Shown here: positions 1 through 9,634 of the stretch, piece by piece
How the letters are laid out: each line of letters opens with the position of its first letter
How positions within the stretch are numbered: position 1 is the stretch's first letter
Origin: an uncultured Eggerthellaceae bacterium
Lineage (GTDB): Bacteria; Actinomycetota; Coriobacteriia; Coriobacteriales; Eggerthellaceae
DNA: 64,000 nucleotides
Reading direction: 5' to 3'
Assembly: GCA_944321455.1 (NCBI GenBank)
Contig: CALULI010000004.1
Span: forward strand, 124,001-188,000
Made by a program: the position numbers and the translations under genes
The notes under the pieces: generated by a model
Databases searched by the model: none
Told to the model about the DNA's origin: nothing
The model's input: only the letters and a program-made list of their open reading frames with translations

Positions 1-3000
1 GATCAAGCGATGAACCTGATCTGTTTGCAGGCCATAATGGGCTGCCTGAATGCGAATATCATCAAGAGTTGGCGCCTTAAGGCCATCTTCGGTTGCATAG
101 AGAATGCCACGTTGCGCTAAACGGTGAAACGCCGAACCTAACGAAACGGCATCAGCTTGTGCGTCGCGCTCAAAATCATCAGCAAACAGCGACTCGAGCG
201 TTTCGGTTGATTCATCATCAAAGAGCGCTGATACTTCATCCAAAAGAGCAGGCCCACCAGATTGCGAAGCTGTGCTATCAACATAGGCAGAGCTGTTATC
301 TGATGTATCGCATTTCTCTTGTTTGGGATCATCAACGTGAGCGGCATGCGGTTTATCTGTATGCGGTTTATCTGTATGCGGTTTATCCGAATGCGCATAT
401 TCCGAAAGCGCCGAATAGGAGACCAGGTTGTGTGATCGTACTCTTTTCAGAACAGCACGATTAAGTGAGTCGGGCAAGGTCTGCGACACAACAAAAACAG
501 TAGATGTTTCTTGGACTGCCTCTGCGGATTCCTGTTCTACAACTTCGTCTGCACGTTCATTACCTACAGAATCTGTTTCAACAGATCCGCCCGCTGATCC
601 GCTGCCTGCGAAAGCTTGTTCAGCAGATCCGTTATCTTCAGATTCTGATTCTTGTGGTTCGTCCTCTTCTTTTTGAAGGACGGTCAGTTCAAACTCCAAA
701 GGATGGGTTCCACCATACTCAATACGCTGCTTTACATGATTGTCGCCCGTCTCCCACTGCAGCGCGGTAAACAGATCAAACAAAACGCCCTTGCTGGCAT
801 AGTTAAAGTCTTTGTTGCCCTCTATTGCCAACGAAAGGCACAACGATTTACTTGCGCGCGTAAGCGCAACATAGAGTAGACGACGCGCTTCTTCACGCTC
901 TTGTGCAAGCTCATAGTCGCCTAACGCAGCACTTCTCTCTCCTGCTGTTGGTGCTGAGATAACCGCTTGAGCACTGACCTCTTCTTCACGCGCAATCATT
1001 TGCTTCAGCTTCGAAAGATCAGTAACGCTATCAACCTTTTCAGCGGCTATAAACGCATACGTCTTGCCTTCGATGTTGTCAACCATAAAGGTTGTCGAAG
1101 AGGAATTACCCAAGCGCATTTCACCAACAGCAACATGAGGAAATTCCAGACCCTTGCTGGCATGAATGGTCATAATGCGGACAAAGTCAGAGTTGTCCGT
1201 ACTCAAAACGCCAGGAGATTCTTTCAGCGCTGCAAGATTGAGGGAATATTCCTGTGCAGTTTCAACAACACCAAGCCCTTCGTCGCGATAATCTTGCGCA
1301 AAGCGAAGCGCTTTAAGCAGATTGCCCGCACACGCCATTCCTTCGGCACCACCACGCTGCAGGCGCAGCCAATAGCCTGATGCCTCAACAATCCAATAAA
1401 GAGCTTCAACAACCGATTGCTGCTTGGTAATTACCAAGTATGTTTCTAGAAGTTTCAAGGCGTGCGTCACAACAGACGAAGCACTGGAGCCGAATTCCTG
1501 CGTAAAACAATCCCAATAATCATACGAAACAAGGCTTGTTTCAGCGTGGCGTGATGCAAAGGTTTTAAGCTGCAAAAGATCAGCATCGCTGCAGTTAAAG
1601 AGAGGCGACGTGAGCACTTCGAATCCCGCCGACAAATCTAAAGGATTTGCCGCAAAACGCAACAGCGAATCAACCAGCGCTGCTTCACCAGAAGATGAAA
1701 AGACCGTACCACCTGCGATAGTTGCTTCAAACCCCGCAGAGCGCAGGGCTTCAAGATAATAGCTCACATGAGTTAAGCTGCCTAGCAGCACGACCATGTC
1801 ATCAGCTGGAACACCCACGTCTCTTAAACGAGCAAACGTTTGAGCAATATGTTTGGCAGCGCAGGTGCGCGCTTGATCAAGACTAGATTGCGAACGACGT
1901 GTTTCAAACAAGCTCATCGAAATGCGCGGATGAGTGTCGAAATGCCCATCAGCTTTTTTGTTTACGTCACCGCGGGGCGCCAGCGACAAAAAGCGATCAC
2001 CAAAAACGCTCTTCTGCCCAAAAATAGTGTCAACAAATGAAAGAACATCGCGATGACTGCGGAAGTTATCAGGAAGCGAAACAAGCTGAGCCTGTTCATT
2101 AATCGTACTCAGGCGTTCCTGGTAGCCAAAAAATACCTGCACATCAGCACCGCGGAAGCGATAGATACTCTGCTGCGCATCGCCAACCGTTGTCACATTG
2201 CCAAAATGATCCGTTGACAGCAGATCAATTAAGCCGACTTGGAGCGCATCGGTATCTTGGAATTCGTCAACCATGATAAGTTTGAACTGATCACGATACG
2301 ACTGAGCAATTGACGGATGATTGCGCAAAGCAGCATATGTCTTAGTCAGCAGGTCAGTGTTGTCAAGCACTTCACTACCCTTAAGAGCGTCATACGCCTG
2401 ATCTATCATGCGCATGAAGCGGACAAGTTTTCCCAGCTGAATACAGCTGATCGATGACTCTGCTTCGCTGGCTATACGAACATATTCCGCACGATAGTCC
2501 GCGAAAAACGCCGCGTCGTCTTTTTTGGCATGAAACGATGGAGACGTTTTAGGAAAAGCCAAAAGCGTCGCTAAATAGGCACGCGCATCAAAGTTGGTAT
2601 CTTCAAAGGTGCTCTGTACGGAATTGAGATACTCCAGCGCACCTTCGAGCGCACTATCAAGATCATCAAGCGCTTTATTTTCCGCTTTCCCCTTCTTTGT
2701 CCACGCCTGAGCAACCTCGCGAAATTCGTATCCCAGATCAAGTAATTCTCTAAGCAACGCATTTGCCGAAGAAGCAGGCTTATCAATAACCAAGGAATTA
2801 AATCCATCAGGCAAGGCATACACTTTATCGCGCAGCGCGAGCGCTTGCGAAACAACCGACGATGAAAGACCGCCACTGGAACGCTCTTGCACAAACGACA
2901 GCACATCTACCTGCACTGGATCTTCCTCAAGCTGCTGATACACCTGATTAAGAGCAGTCTCAAGCAGCGTTTTCTGTTCAACATCGCTCAGTAACTCAAA

Positions 3001-3345
3001 GGCAGGGTCAAGCCCTAATTCAAGGGCATGCTCTTTCAAGATACGCGAACACATCCCATGAATAGTGGATATCCATGCATCATCAATACGAAGAGCCTCA
3101 TCGGTCAAACCCATGGATAGCAGCTGCTTTTTAATGCGCGTTTTTAACTCAGAGGCGGCTTTCCTGGTGAAGGTAATAGCAAGAATCTGATCAATTGAGT
3201 TAAGGTATCCCGTCTCAAAGGCATACGCAATGCGCTGCGTTAGCGTAAACGTCTTGCCACTACCAGCGCCTGCAGAAACCATGAGCGGCTTATCAAGCGT
3301 GGTGATAATTGTTTTCTGCCCTGGAGTGCACGTATCTAAGTTCAT
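1..3345 (-). CDS. addA: ATP-dependent helicase/nuclease subunit A (AddA-like), 3' end outside window
   Basis: UvrD/AddA-family helicase-nuclease that would pair with the AddB product to resect double-strand breaks for recombination. About 1115 residues are visible and the frame is open to the left edge, so the C-terminus is missing. Walker A AGAGSGKT is at residues 25-32, motif II VDEFQDTD near 357, and motif VI LLYVALTRA near 822. LGSAFHRLAQ near 1070 resembles the entry to the PD-(D/E)XK nuclease domain. The ATG overlaps the addB TGA as ATGA, which implies translational coupling. A low-complexity linker near residues 980-1000 carries 15-bp tandem repeats. The family is clear. Naming it AddA rather than another UvrD-type nuclease rests on the adjacent addB. 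Confidence 0.88.
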   Translation of the reverse strand, partial: MNLDTCTPGQKTIITTLDKPLMVSAGAGSGKTFTLTQRIAYAFETGYLNSIDQILAITFTRKAASELKTRIKKQLLSMGLTDEALRIDDAWISTIHGMCSRILKEHALELGLDPAFELLSDVEQKTLLETALNQVYQQLEEDPVQVDVLSFVQERSSGGLSSSVVSQALALRDKVYALPDGFNSLVIDKPASSANALLRELLDLGYEFREVAQAWTKKGKAENKALDDLDSALEGALEYLNSVQSTFEDTNFDARAYLATLLAFPKTSPSFHAKKDDAAFFADYRAEYVRIASEAESSISCIQLGKLVRFMRMIDQAYDALKGSEVLDNTDLLTKTYAALRNHPSIAQSYRDQFKLIMVDEFQDTDALQVGLIDLLSTDHFGNVTTVGDAQQSIYRFRGADVQVFFGYQERLSTINEQAQLVSLPDNFRSHRDVLSFVDTIFGQKSVFGDRFLSLAPRGDVNKKADGHFDTHPRISMSLFETRRSQSSLDQARTCAAKHIAQTFARLRDVGVPADDMVVLLGSLTHVSYYLEALRSAGFEATIAGGTVFSSSGEAALVDSLLRFAANPLDLSAGFEVLTSPLFNCSDADLLQLKTFASRHAETSLVSYDYWDCFTQEFGSSASSVVTHALKLLETYLVITKQQSVVEALYWIVEASGYWLRLQRGGAEGMACAGNLLKALRFAQDYRDEGLGVVETAQEYSLNLAALKESPGVLSTDNSDFVRIMTIHASKGLEFPHVAVGEMRLGNSSSTTFMVDNIEGKTYAFIAAEKVDSVTDLSKLKQMIAREEEVSAQAVISAPTAGERSAALGDYELAQEREEARRLLYVALTRASKSLCLSLAIEGNKDFNYASKGVLFDLFTALQWETGDNHVKQRIEYGGTHPLEFELTVLQKEEDEPQESESEDNGSAEQAFAGSGSAGGSVETDSVGNERADEVVEQESAEAVQETSTVFVVSQTLPDSLNRAVLKRVRSHNLVSYSALSEYAHSDKPHTDKPHTDKPHAAHVDDPKQEKCDTSDNSSAYVDSTASQSGGPALLDEVSALFDDESTETLESLFADDFERDAQADAVSLGSAFHRLAQRGILYATEDGLKAPTLDDIRIQAAHYGLQTDQVHRLI
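346..405 (-). repeat. 15-bp in-frame tandem repeat in addA linker
   Basis: Four consecutive 15-bp units occupy 346-360, 361-375, 376-390 and 391-405. The first two are identical, the third has changes near its end, and the fourth is more diverged. The unit is a multiple of three, so copy-number changes would add or remove five residues (DKPHT-like on the minus strand) without a frameshift. The repeat lies in the acidic linker between the helicase and nuclease parts. Confidence 0.9.
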
Positions 3346-6074
3346 GATTGCCTCCTTGGACAGTAGACGGCAGGACAATAACGACATGCGAAAGTATCAT
3401 GCGGAGCCATTTCAATGCAGCCATCTTGCATGCGATCAAGAGGCGTTTTGAGTGCGTCTTCAATCTGATCGAGATAGGTTATAAAGTTCATCGACACAAC
3501 GTCTTTCTTTCCCGCCTGATTATCAAGGCACAGCGCCGATGGATCATAGGAGCCAGCAACAGCACGTTGTGAAGGCGCGGCCTTATACGAAAGATAGAGC
3601 GCGCCAACAGGACGGTGTTCGCTATATACCTGACGAAGCGCTTGGGCATAAATAAGCGTTTGCACCTTTGACGGAATAACAAATTCATCATCAGGGTTAT
3701 ATCCTGCCGAATGACCCGCAATGGATCCCTTATAGTCCAAGACCAGATAGTGATGAGCGGCATCGTTGATATCAACACGGTCAACGCGCCCGTTCACCAC
3801 AATCCCTGCATACTGAATGTGCATCTCAGGTGTTAGCGTTAGTTCGCAGGCATAGGGCTTAAAGCCATCAAAGAGTACGCTCTGCTGTTCAAGACTTGCA
3901 AGAAGTTGGTTTTTTAGTTGTTGCACAGAAAACTGCTCATATCGATACACAGGAACATAGCGCTGCTGGGTTTTGGTTTTAGCAGGTTGTTCTTCAAGTA
4001 CTGTGTCAAACACATCTGCCAAAAGCTCTTTTGCGCTATCAAGATTAGTGCTGCTTACGCGCTCCTGGCCACTTTCGCGCAACGTATCATAGAAACGCGC
4101 AAACACGTCATGACAGAAAGATCCTTGTTCAAGAGGACCAAATCCTTCATCAAGACCTTCGGGAGAAAGCTTTCGTGAGACAAACCAACGATAGGGACAT
4201 TTCAGATACTCTTCGATAGCAGAAGGAGACACAATAGCCGCTCCCCCTTCGTCATAACGAAGAAGAGATGAGAGCTGTTTAGGCGTAAGCGTGGCGTTAT
4301 TGAGCACAACCGAACCAGGCACAAACTCATCCGTTTCACGTGTTTCTGCATCAAAACCCTGGGATATGTTTTGAGCAAACGTCTCTTCGCCATGGGTTAT
4401 GACGCAATCCTGCAGCTGAGCAGGCACATCAAAGCCGTGTTCGTCTTCTCCATCTTGGCGATACGCCGACAAAAATTCATCAAAGAAAAATGCGGGATAC
4501 GTTTCTTCACCTTTGTCGTTTGCTAAGGCTACGGCACAATCGAAGGTTTTACGTGAACCTTGTTGAAGTGCTGCAAACGTCAAGCGTTGTTCGTTTAAGG
4601 TTTCTTCCACAAGAGGAATGGCTAACTTGCGTTTGAGCGTAACAAGCGCCGAATGATCACCGCGCGCAGGAAAGGATTGATCGTCCAAATCACAAGCGAT
4701 GACATGATTAACGCCCTCCAGCGCAAGATCGCGCGCATAAGAATACGATGCAATGAAAATGTCCACATCAGACGTTGAATAGTCGCGCTTTTCAGGACCT
4801 GTAGCCACAGAAACCGCAACAACAACTGAACCTAACATATCAAGAAATTCAGCAGGACTTAAACTTAAGCGGCGCGCCGCATCATAGAGCGACCGAAGCG
4901 CATGGATGGCTTGGCGCTGCTCAGATTTGTAGGCTGGATCAACATCGGAAAGCGTATTAACAATATCCTCAAAATACCCCAGCACAATTGAGGCATCTGA
5001 CGATTCAAAAAGCTCTTCGAAATAACCGTAGTTATCATTGATTGACCGCACGTAGTTTCGAACCTGGTCAGGCGCCATCAAACGGTCACCGCGCATCTGC
5101 GCACTAAGTTTATACGCTTGACTGCGACTAAAGCCCGAATACAGCGTCAGCAAATAATCACTTACGGCAGACACCGAAAGTTCGTCATCGGCCCACAGCG
5201 AATAAGCACCAAAAAAGGCGTGACCAAAATCAGTTTGGTCAAAGCGCTTCGTCCATCGCGACGCTACCGTATATCCTTCGCGAACCAACATGCGTGCACA
5301 GCCATCAAAGTAACGCTGCGGGTTTTGCGCGGCAACAAGAACAGAAATCCCTGATGATTTAGCGGTTTTGTTGTCTTCACCCTCCAAAAGTGAAAGCGCG
5401 CGCAACCCCACTAAATACGGCAAGGCACTTGGCCCTGAAGCGTAAAGTAAACATGGCTTAACTGACGCATCAAGTGATACAGCCACCAAATCAGGCTCAT
5501 GACTGATCAGGGTTGACTGAGATTTTTGACAACATACAACAAAAGCAGGCGGAAGATCTAGAAAACCGAGCGTTTCTAGATGCTCGGGAAGCATGGTTGT
5601 AGCCAGCGCAGAATAGGCATCGCCTGGCTCGATCAAGTTGTAGCGATACAGACATTTCTGATAATCCCGTGCAAGATCAAAAAGCGCCCGCTCCTGATCA
5701 GACAGCTGACTTTGAAGGTTAGCCAGAAATTCGTACTGGTCTTCGCCTAGAAAATCATCTTGAGCGCTCTCGCGCAAACAAGCTTTCAGATTGGGATGCC
5801 CCCACACCTCTTGGAAAAAGCGTGCAATTAAGCGTGCCGTATTATGCCCCTTTGGTAAACAATCTTGATTATTCAACAGATGCTTAACCAATAAAAGACG
5901 CTGATCAGAGGTAATTAAGCGCTCTTCGCTCCCGTATAAATCCCAGCGATCTTCCAGCCAAAGCCCAAGCGTGGTGGCCTCTACGCCTAGCTGCACGCCA
6001 TCATGAAACTGGGTATGAGATTTGTAGTGGGATACGTAAGGATATGAAGGAAAAAGTATGACGCTACGGTTCAT
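3342..6074 (-). CDS. addB: ATP-dependent nuclease subunit B (AddB-like, Fe-S PD-(D/E)XK nuclease)
   Basis: This 910-residue protein has an inactivated helicase-like N-terminal half and a C-terminal RecB-type nuclease. EEYLKCPYRWF lies near residue 621, DRVDI and LDYKGS near 765-785, and the C-terminus carries CRYC-PAVYC. The early cysteine plus the CxxC-x4-C tail match the 4Fe-4S cluster ligands of AddB nucleases. No intact Walker A motif is evident, and AddB/RexB proteins vary in this. The gene precedes addA and overlaps it by 4 bp, so the pair should be one transcript making a heterodimeric resection enzyme. The start has a modest AAGG-type ribosome binding site. Confidence is high for the nuclease family and slightly lower for the exact subunit name. 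Confidence 0.85.
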   Translation of the reverse strand: MNRSVILFPSYPYVSHYKSHTQFHDGVQLGVEATTLGLWLEDRWDLYGSEERLITSDQRLLLVKHLLNNQDCLPKGHNTARLIARFFQEVWGHPNLKACLRESAQDDFLGEDQYEFLANLQSQLSDQERALFDLARDYQKCLYRYNLIEPGDAYSALATTMLPEHLETLGFLDLPPAFVVCCQKSQSTLISHEPDLVAVSLDASVKPCLLYASGPSALPYLVGLRALSLLEGEDNKTAKSSGISVLVAAQNPQRYFDGCARMLVREGYTVASRWTKRFDQTDFGHAFFGAYSLWADDELSVSAVSDYLLTLYSGFSRSQAYKLSAQMRGDRLMAPDQVRNYVRSINDNYGYFEELFESSDASIVLGYFEDIVNTLSDVDPAYKSEQRQAIHALRSLYDAARRLSLSPAEFLDMLGSVVVAVSVATGPEKRDYSTSDVDIFIASYSYARDLALEGVNHVIACDLDDQSFPARGDHSALVTLKRKLAIPLVEETLNEQRLTFAALQQGSRKTFDCAVALANDKGEETYPAFFFDEFLSAYRQDGEDEHGFDVPAQLQDCVITHGEETFAQNISQGFDAETRETDEFVPGSVVLNNATLTPKQLSSLLRYDEGGAAIVSPSAIEEYLKCPYRWFVSRKLSPEGLDEGFGPLEQGSFCHDVFARFYDTLRESGQERVSSTNLDSAKELLADVFDTVLEEQPAKTKTQQRYVPVYRYEQFSVQQLKNQLLASLEQQSVLFDGFKPYACELTLTPEMHIQYAGIVVNGRVDRVDINDAAHHYLVLDYKGSIAGHSAGYNPDDEFVIPSKVQTLIYAQALRQVYSEHRPVGALYLSYKAAPSQRAVAGSYDPSALCLDNQAGKKDVVSMNFITYLDQIEDALKTPLDRMQDGCIEMAPHDTFACRYCPAVYCPRRQS

Positions 6075-6118
6075 AAACCTACCTTACACACGAAAAAGCC
6101 ACCCCCGCCACAGGATGA

Positions 6119-6139
6119 ACCCACCTCTTCTAGGTGGGT
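6119..6139. other. Perfect 8-bp inverted repeat between nrdG and addB
   Basis: ACCCACCT (6119-6126) and AGGTGGGT (6132-6139) are separated by a 5-nt loop. On the minus strand the T-rich stretch begins only some 20 nt downstream, so this is not a clean intrinsic terminator. It could be a weak terminator or an mRNA hairpin between nrdG and addB. Confidence 0.4.
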
Positions 6140-6302
6140 GCCCGCAACAACCTTCCTGGCTTTCGTATCAACAGATGCGAATCTCCATTCCAATTGTAAT
6201 GTAGAGCTCCCTATGTATATGCATCGGTCCATCGCGAACACGGGAGTGACTACCTTGAGTATAGAGAAGCTTTTTTCAAAGAAAAAGTCTTGACAGAGCA
6301 AT

Positions 6303-6839
6303 TTACCAAGATTCTGGAATCTGAAAATCAAGTTCCTCTTCTTGCCAAAGAACAATCGAGCCTTGCTTGCGGGTTTCATTAAGATCAATCACGCGCTGAT
6401 TAGACGAACCCTTCCATTTCAATTCGTAAGAATTGAGCGCCTGAACAAACGGTCCATCAACTAACACGTCGCAAACATCAATCAAATCACGCGCCGCAGG
6501 AGAGGGTTTACCTTCAAGAATATCTTCGTAGAGGTATCCCGAATACACCCAGAGGTTATAGCCTTTTTCCTTTAAGATTTTTGCAAGTTCAAGACAACCT
6601 TCTGCCTGCTCAAGCGGCTCCCCGCCCGTCAGCGTCACGCCACTGATAAGTTTGTTTTCGCAAATATCGTTAACAATGTCTTCAATCTGAGCGGTATAGC
6701 CGCCTTCGCGTGGCTGAGATTCCTCATTGTGGCATCCAGGACAGTGGTGAGAACAGCCCTGCACAAACACGGAATAGCGCAATCCTGGTCCATCAACAAT
6801 GGAATCGTTGGCAGTACCAAACATCTGAAGTGTTGTCAT
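6303..6839 (-). CDS. nrdG: Anaerobic ribonucleoside-triphosphate reductase activating protein
   Basis: Radical SAM enzyme that generates the glycyl radical on NrdD, using S-adenosylmethionine and a reduced 4Fe-4S cluster. At 178 residues it has the normal NrdG length. The cluster cysteines C29, C33 and C36 form CSHHCPGC (Cx3Cx2C), and a TGGEPL motif follows in the middle of the protein. It lies 87 bp downstream of nrdD on the same strand, as is usual for class III reductase loci, and the two are probably co-transcribed. The ATG is preceded by an AGGAG-like site. Confidence 0.96.
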   Translation of the reverse strand: MTTLQMFGTANDSIVDGPGLRYSVFVQGCSHHCPGCHNEESQPREGGYTAQIEDIVNDICENKLISGVTLTGGEPLEQAEGCLELAKILKEKGYNLWVYSGYLYEDILEGKPSPAARDLIDVCDVLVDGPFVQALNSYELKWKGSSNQRVIDLNETRKQGSIVLWQEEELDFQIPESW

Positions 6840-6926
6840 AAAAGCTCCTCGTGTACATAAACACCCGTACTCCTGTTGCTAAGAGCACGGGTGTTGAAAA
6901 TCGCGTATTAAAAGTTCAAGCGCTGC

Positions 6927-9284
6927 TTATTCGTTATCCCCAAAAGCAATGTGAGCATCGTTGCGGTTAATACCATGCTTTACACGATCTGCTTCTTCGG
7001 AACGCTTAGCGTCATTGAAACGATCCAAGGTGCCTACCAAATAACCCGTGATGCGGCGAATACGCTCGAAACGAACACCATCGTCTTCGGTACGACCACA
7101 CTTAGGGCAACGGTCACCAATGATGCCGTTGTAGCCACATTCAGGGTCGCGATCAACCGGATGATTGATAGAGCCATAACCAATACCCGATTCTTTCATG
7201 TAGCGAATAACGGATTCGAAGGCATCAAGATTGTCAGTTGGGTCTCCGTCAAGCTCAATGTAGGAAATATGACCTGCATTAGTAAGAGCATGATAAGGAG
7301 CTTCAAGGGAAATCTTATCGAATGCGTTGATGTCAAAGTAAACCGGAATATGGAAGCTGTTGGTGTAGTAGTCACGATCCGTAACACCAGGAATAGAACC
7401 ATAGCGTTCGCGGTCCATCCTTACGAAACGACCCGAAAGACCTTCAGCAGGGGTTGCAAGCAAGGTGTAGTTCAGCTTGCGTTCCTGAGAGAGGCGATCC
7501 AGGTAGGAACGCATGTGACCAACAATCTCAAGACCGAGCTTCTGAGACTCTGGGTTTTCACCGTGGTGATGACCCGTCAGAGCAACAAGTGTTTCTGCCA
7601 AGCCGATAAAGCCAACAGACAAGGTGCCGTGCTTCAAAACCTCACGCTGTTCATCGGTTGGAGAGAGCTTATCAGAGTCAATCCAAACACCCTGACCCAT
7701 CAAGAATGGAGCATTGTAAACCTTCTTGCGGCACTGAATTTCAAAGCGTTCATCAAGCTGAGCAACAACAAGGGCAAGCTTAGAATCCAGCAAGTCAAAG
7801 AAGAGTTCCTTGTCACCCTTAGAGCGGATAGCCAGACGAGGCAGGTTGATTGAAGTGAAGCTCAAGTTGCCACGACCAGGGGTAATTTCGCGGGAAGGAT
7901 CATATACGTTGCCCATTACGCGGGTACGGCATCCCATGTAGGAAATTTCAGTCTCTGGCGTGCCCTTGTAGTACTGCAGGTTGAACGGCGCATCAACAAA
8001 GCTGAAGTTAGGGAACAGACGCTTTGCGGAGCAGCGCATAGCCAACTTGAACAGATCGTAGTTAGGATCGCCAGGATTGTAGTTAACGCCTTCCTTAACA
8101 CGGAAAATCTGAACAGGGAAAATAGGAGTCTCGCCGCTACCAAGACCAGCTTCAGTTGCAAGAAGAACATTCTTAACAACCATACGACCTTCAGCGGACG
8201 TATCCATACCATAGTTGATAGAAGAGAATGGCGTCTGAGCACCAGCACGTGAATGCATGGTGTTGAGGTTGTGAATCAAAGCCTCCATTGCCTGGAAAGT
8301 TGAGCGGTCAGTATCACGCTTAGCTGCCTTTTCAGCATACGCCATAGCACGATCTACAACGCCTTCTTCAATACCTGCATCAAGCAATTCAGAACGAACG
8401 GCAGAAACAAAGGTGGTGTTCATTACCAGTTCAGCCTGCTTGCCTGTTTCGCCTTCTACCCTACCCAAGATAGATGCAGCAACGTCCTTTGGATCTTCGA
8501 TGTCCGTCAGAAGTTCAAGACCTTCTGCAAGGTGCTTCTTGTACAGACGGCGATACGTCTTGCGAACACCAAGAGCCAGACCGTAGTCAAAGTCGCAAAT
8601 TGACTGACCGCCATGCTGGTCATTCTGGTTAGACTGAATAGCGATACAAGCCAATGCGGAATAGCTTGCAATGTCATTAGGCTCACGAAGAACGCCATGA
8701 CCCGTTGAGAAGCCGCCCTTAAACAGCTTGCGAAGATCAATCTGGCAGCAGGTTGTGGTCAGCGTATAGAAGTCCATATCGTGAATGTGAATGTCGCCTT
8801 CACGATGTGCCTTTGCGAAGCGAGGATCAATAACGCACATCTCATAGAACTGCTTTGCTGATTCAGAGCCATACTTCAGCATGGTGCCCATAGCAGTATC
8901 TGCGTCGATGTTAGCGTTTTCGCGCTTCATGTCAGAATCGCTTGCCTTAGAAAACGTAATGTCTTTAAGGGTCTGAACAAGACGGCTGTTAACGTCACGT
9001 ACACGATTGCGCTCAGCGCGATACAGGATATATGCTTTAGCGGTCTGAGAAAAATTAGCTTCGATCAAAGCTTCTTCTACTAGATCCTGAACGCCTTCAA
9101 CGGTAGGAGTGCCTTCAATTGCACCATTTTCGATCTTTTCAACAACGGTGTTGCTAATCTGCTCAGCAACACTTCTTCCCTGCATAGCACCCGATGCCTG
9201 GAATGCTTTTTCAATAGCATCGGTGATTTTGGCTTGATCGAATTCGGTGGTTCGACCATCGCGCTTAACAATAGTGCTAATCAT
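6927..9284 (-). CDS. nrdD: Anaerobic ribonucleoside-triphosphate reductase
   Basis: Class III ribonucleotide reductase that makes dNTPs without oxygen. An N-terminal ATP-cone (about residues 1-95, starting MISTIVKRDGR) is followed by the glycyl-radical barrel. The C-terminus has a zinc-site pattern CGYN...CPKCG near 715-728 and the glycyl-radical motif RRITGYLV near 745. The open frame extends 16 codons further upstream to 9332. I chose the ATG at 9284 because it matches the usual NrdD N-terminus and has an AGAGAGGA site upstream. A candidate promoter and an NrdR-like box lie 125-175 bp upstream. With nrdG it forms a complete anaerobic dNTP-synthesis unit. Confidence 0.96.
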   Translation of the reverse strand: MISTIVKRDGRTTEFDQAKITDAIEKAFQASGAMQGRSVAEQISNTVVEKIENGAIEGTPTVEGVQDLVEEALIEANFSQTAKAYILYRAERNRVRDVNSRLVQTLKDITFSKASDSDMKRENANIDADTAMGTMLKYGSESAKQFYEMCVIDPRFAKAHREGDIHIHDMDFYTLTTTCCQIDLRKLFKGGFSTGHGVLREPNDIASYSALACIAIQSNQNDQHGGQSICDFDYGLALGVRKTYRRLYKKHLAEGLELLTDIEDPKDVAASILGRVEGETGKQAELVMNTTFVSAVRSELLDAGIEEGVVDRAMAYAEKAAKRDTDRSTFQAMEALIHNLNTMHSRAGAQTPFSSINYGMDTSAEGRMVVKNVLLATEAGLGSGETPIFPVQIFRVKEGVNYNPGDPNYDLFKLAMRCSAKRLFPNFSFVDAPFNLQYYKGTPETEISYMGCRTRVMGNVYDPSREITPGRGNLSFTSINLPRLAIRSKGDKELFFDLLDSKLALVVAQLDERFEIQCRKKVYNAPFLMGQGVWIDSDKLSPTDEQREVLKHGTLSVGFIGLAETLVALTGHHHGENPESQKLGLEIVGHMRSYLDRLSQERKLNYTLLATPAEGLSGRFVRMDRERYGSIPGVTDRDYYTNSFHIPVYFDINAFDKISLEAPYHALTNAGHISYIELDGDPTDNLDAFESVIRYMKESGIGYGSINHPVDRDPECGYNGIIGDRCPKCGRTEDDGVRFERIRRITGYLVGTLDRFNDAKRSEEADRVKHGINRNDAHIAFGDNE

Positions 9285-9408
9285 ACTGCTACATTTCCTC
9301 TCTGGTTTTGCACCATGGACGTTTGCATACAACGCTGTTTAGGAGACACAAGCAAGAGATAAATCCACGTTTCCTATCTCTGTGCTTTTGTATATGTTTT
9401 CCCCAAAA

Positions 9409-9437
9409 ATCTAAAGTTTTCCACATACTGTAAGCAA
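9409..9437 (-). promoter_or_regulatory. Candidate nrdD promoter
   Basis: Read on the minus strand, TTGCTT (9432-9437) is followed after 17 bp by TTAGAT (9409-9414), a fair sigma-70-type pair. It sits about 125 bp upstream of the nrdD ATG and directly downstream of the NrdR-like palindrome, which supports but does not prove the call. Confidence 0.4.
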
Positions 9438-9442
9438 TCTAT

Positions 9443-9458
9443 CCACTATATATTGTGG
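9443..9458. promoter_or_regulatory. NrdR box upstream of nrdD
   Basis: The 16-bp near-palindrome CCACTATATATTGTGG closely matches the known NrdR consensus (acaCwAtATaTwGtgt). NrdR is the ATP/dATP-sensing repressor of ribonucleotide reductase operons. The box lies upstream of nrdD and abuts the candidate -35. NrdR boxes usually come in pairs about 31-32 bp apart, and I see only one good copy here. The nrdR gene is not in this window. Confidence 0.65.
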
Positions 9459-9582
9459 TTCATGCTTTTCTTACGGTGTAGATATAGTATTGCGTGCATT
9501 ATAGACTTGCAAGAGCAAACACAAAAATAATTGTGAAATTTGAATCAAACACACATTTGTAGAATTTTCGCGTGGGCGTTTT

Positions 9583-9597
9583 GAGCGCACTGCGCTC
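9583..9597. other. GC-rich perfect palindrome downstream of the 82-residue gene
   Basis: GAGCGCA and TGCGCTC flank a single central base at 9590. The site lies between the 82-residue gene (ending at 9635) and the nrdD promoter region. A one-base spacer makes an RNA hairpin poor unless the stem opens, so it could be either a protein-binding palindrome or a weak terminator. The rest of 9285-9634 is AT-rich promoter DNA with no supported gene. Confidence 0.4.
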
Positions 9598-9634
9598 TGA
9601 GGCTACGCTGGAGCAGTTCTCTTAGATCAACCGC

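Noticed and set aside
6951-7853. A 300-codon open frame on the plus strand inside nrdD
   Set aside because: It lies opposite the strongly supported nrdD, and its protein has no recognised family and a Thr/Asn-rich composition of the antisense kind.
9285-9332. The upstream extension of the nrdD frame (16 codons)
   Set aside because: It places residues before the conserved ATP-cone start, and the ATG at 9284 has its own ribosome site.
9520-9535. A second NrdR-like palindrome (CACAAAAATAATTGTG)
   Set aside because: The centres are about 77 bp apart, not 31-32, and the inner bases do not match the consensus.
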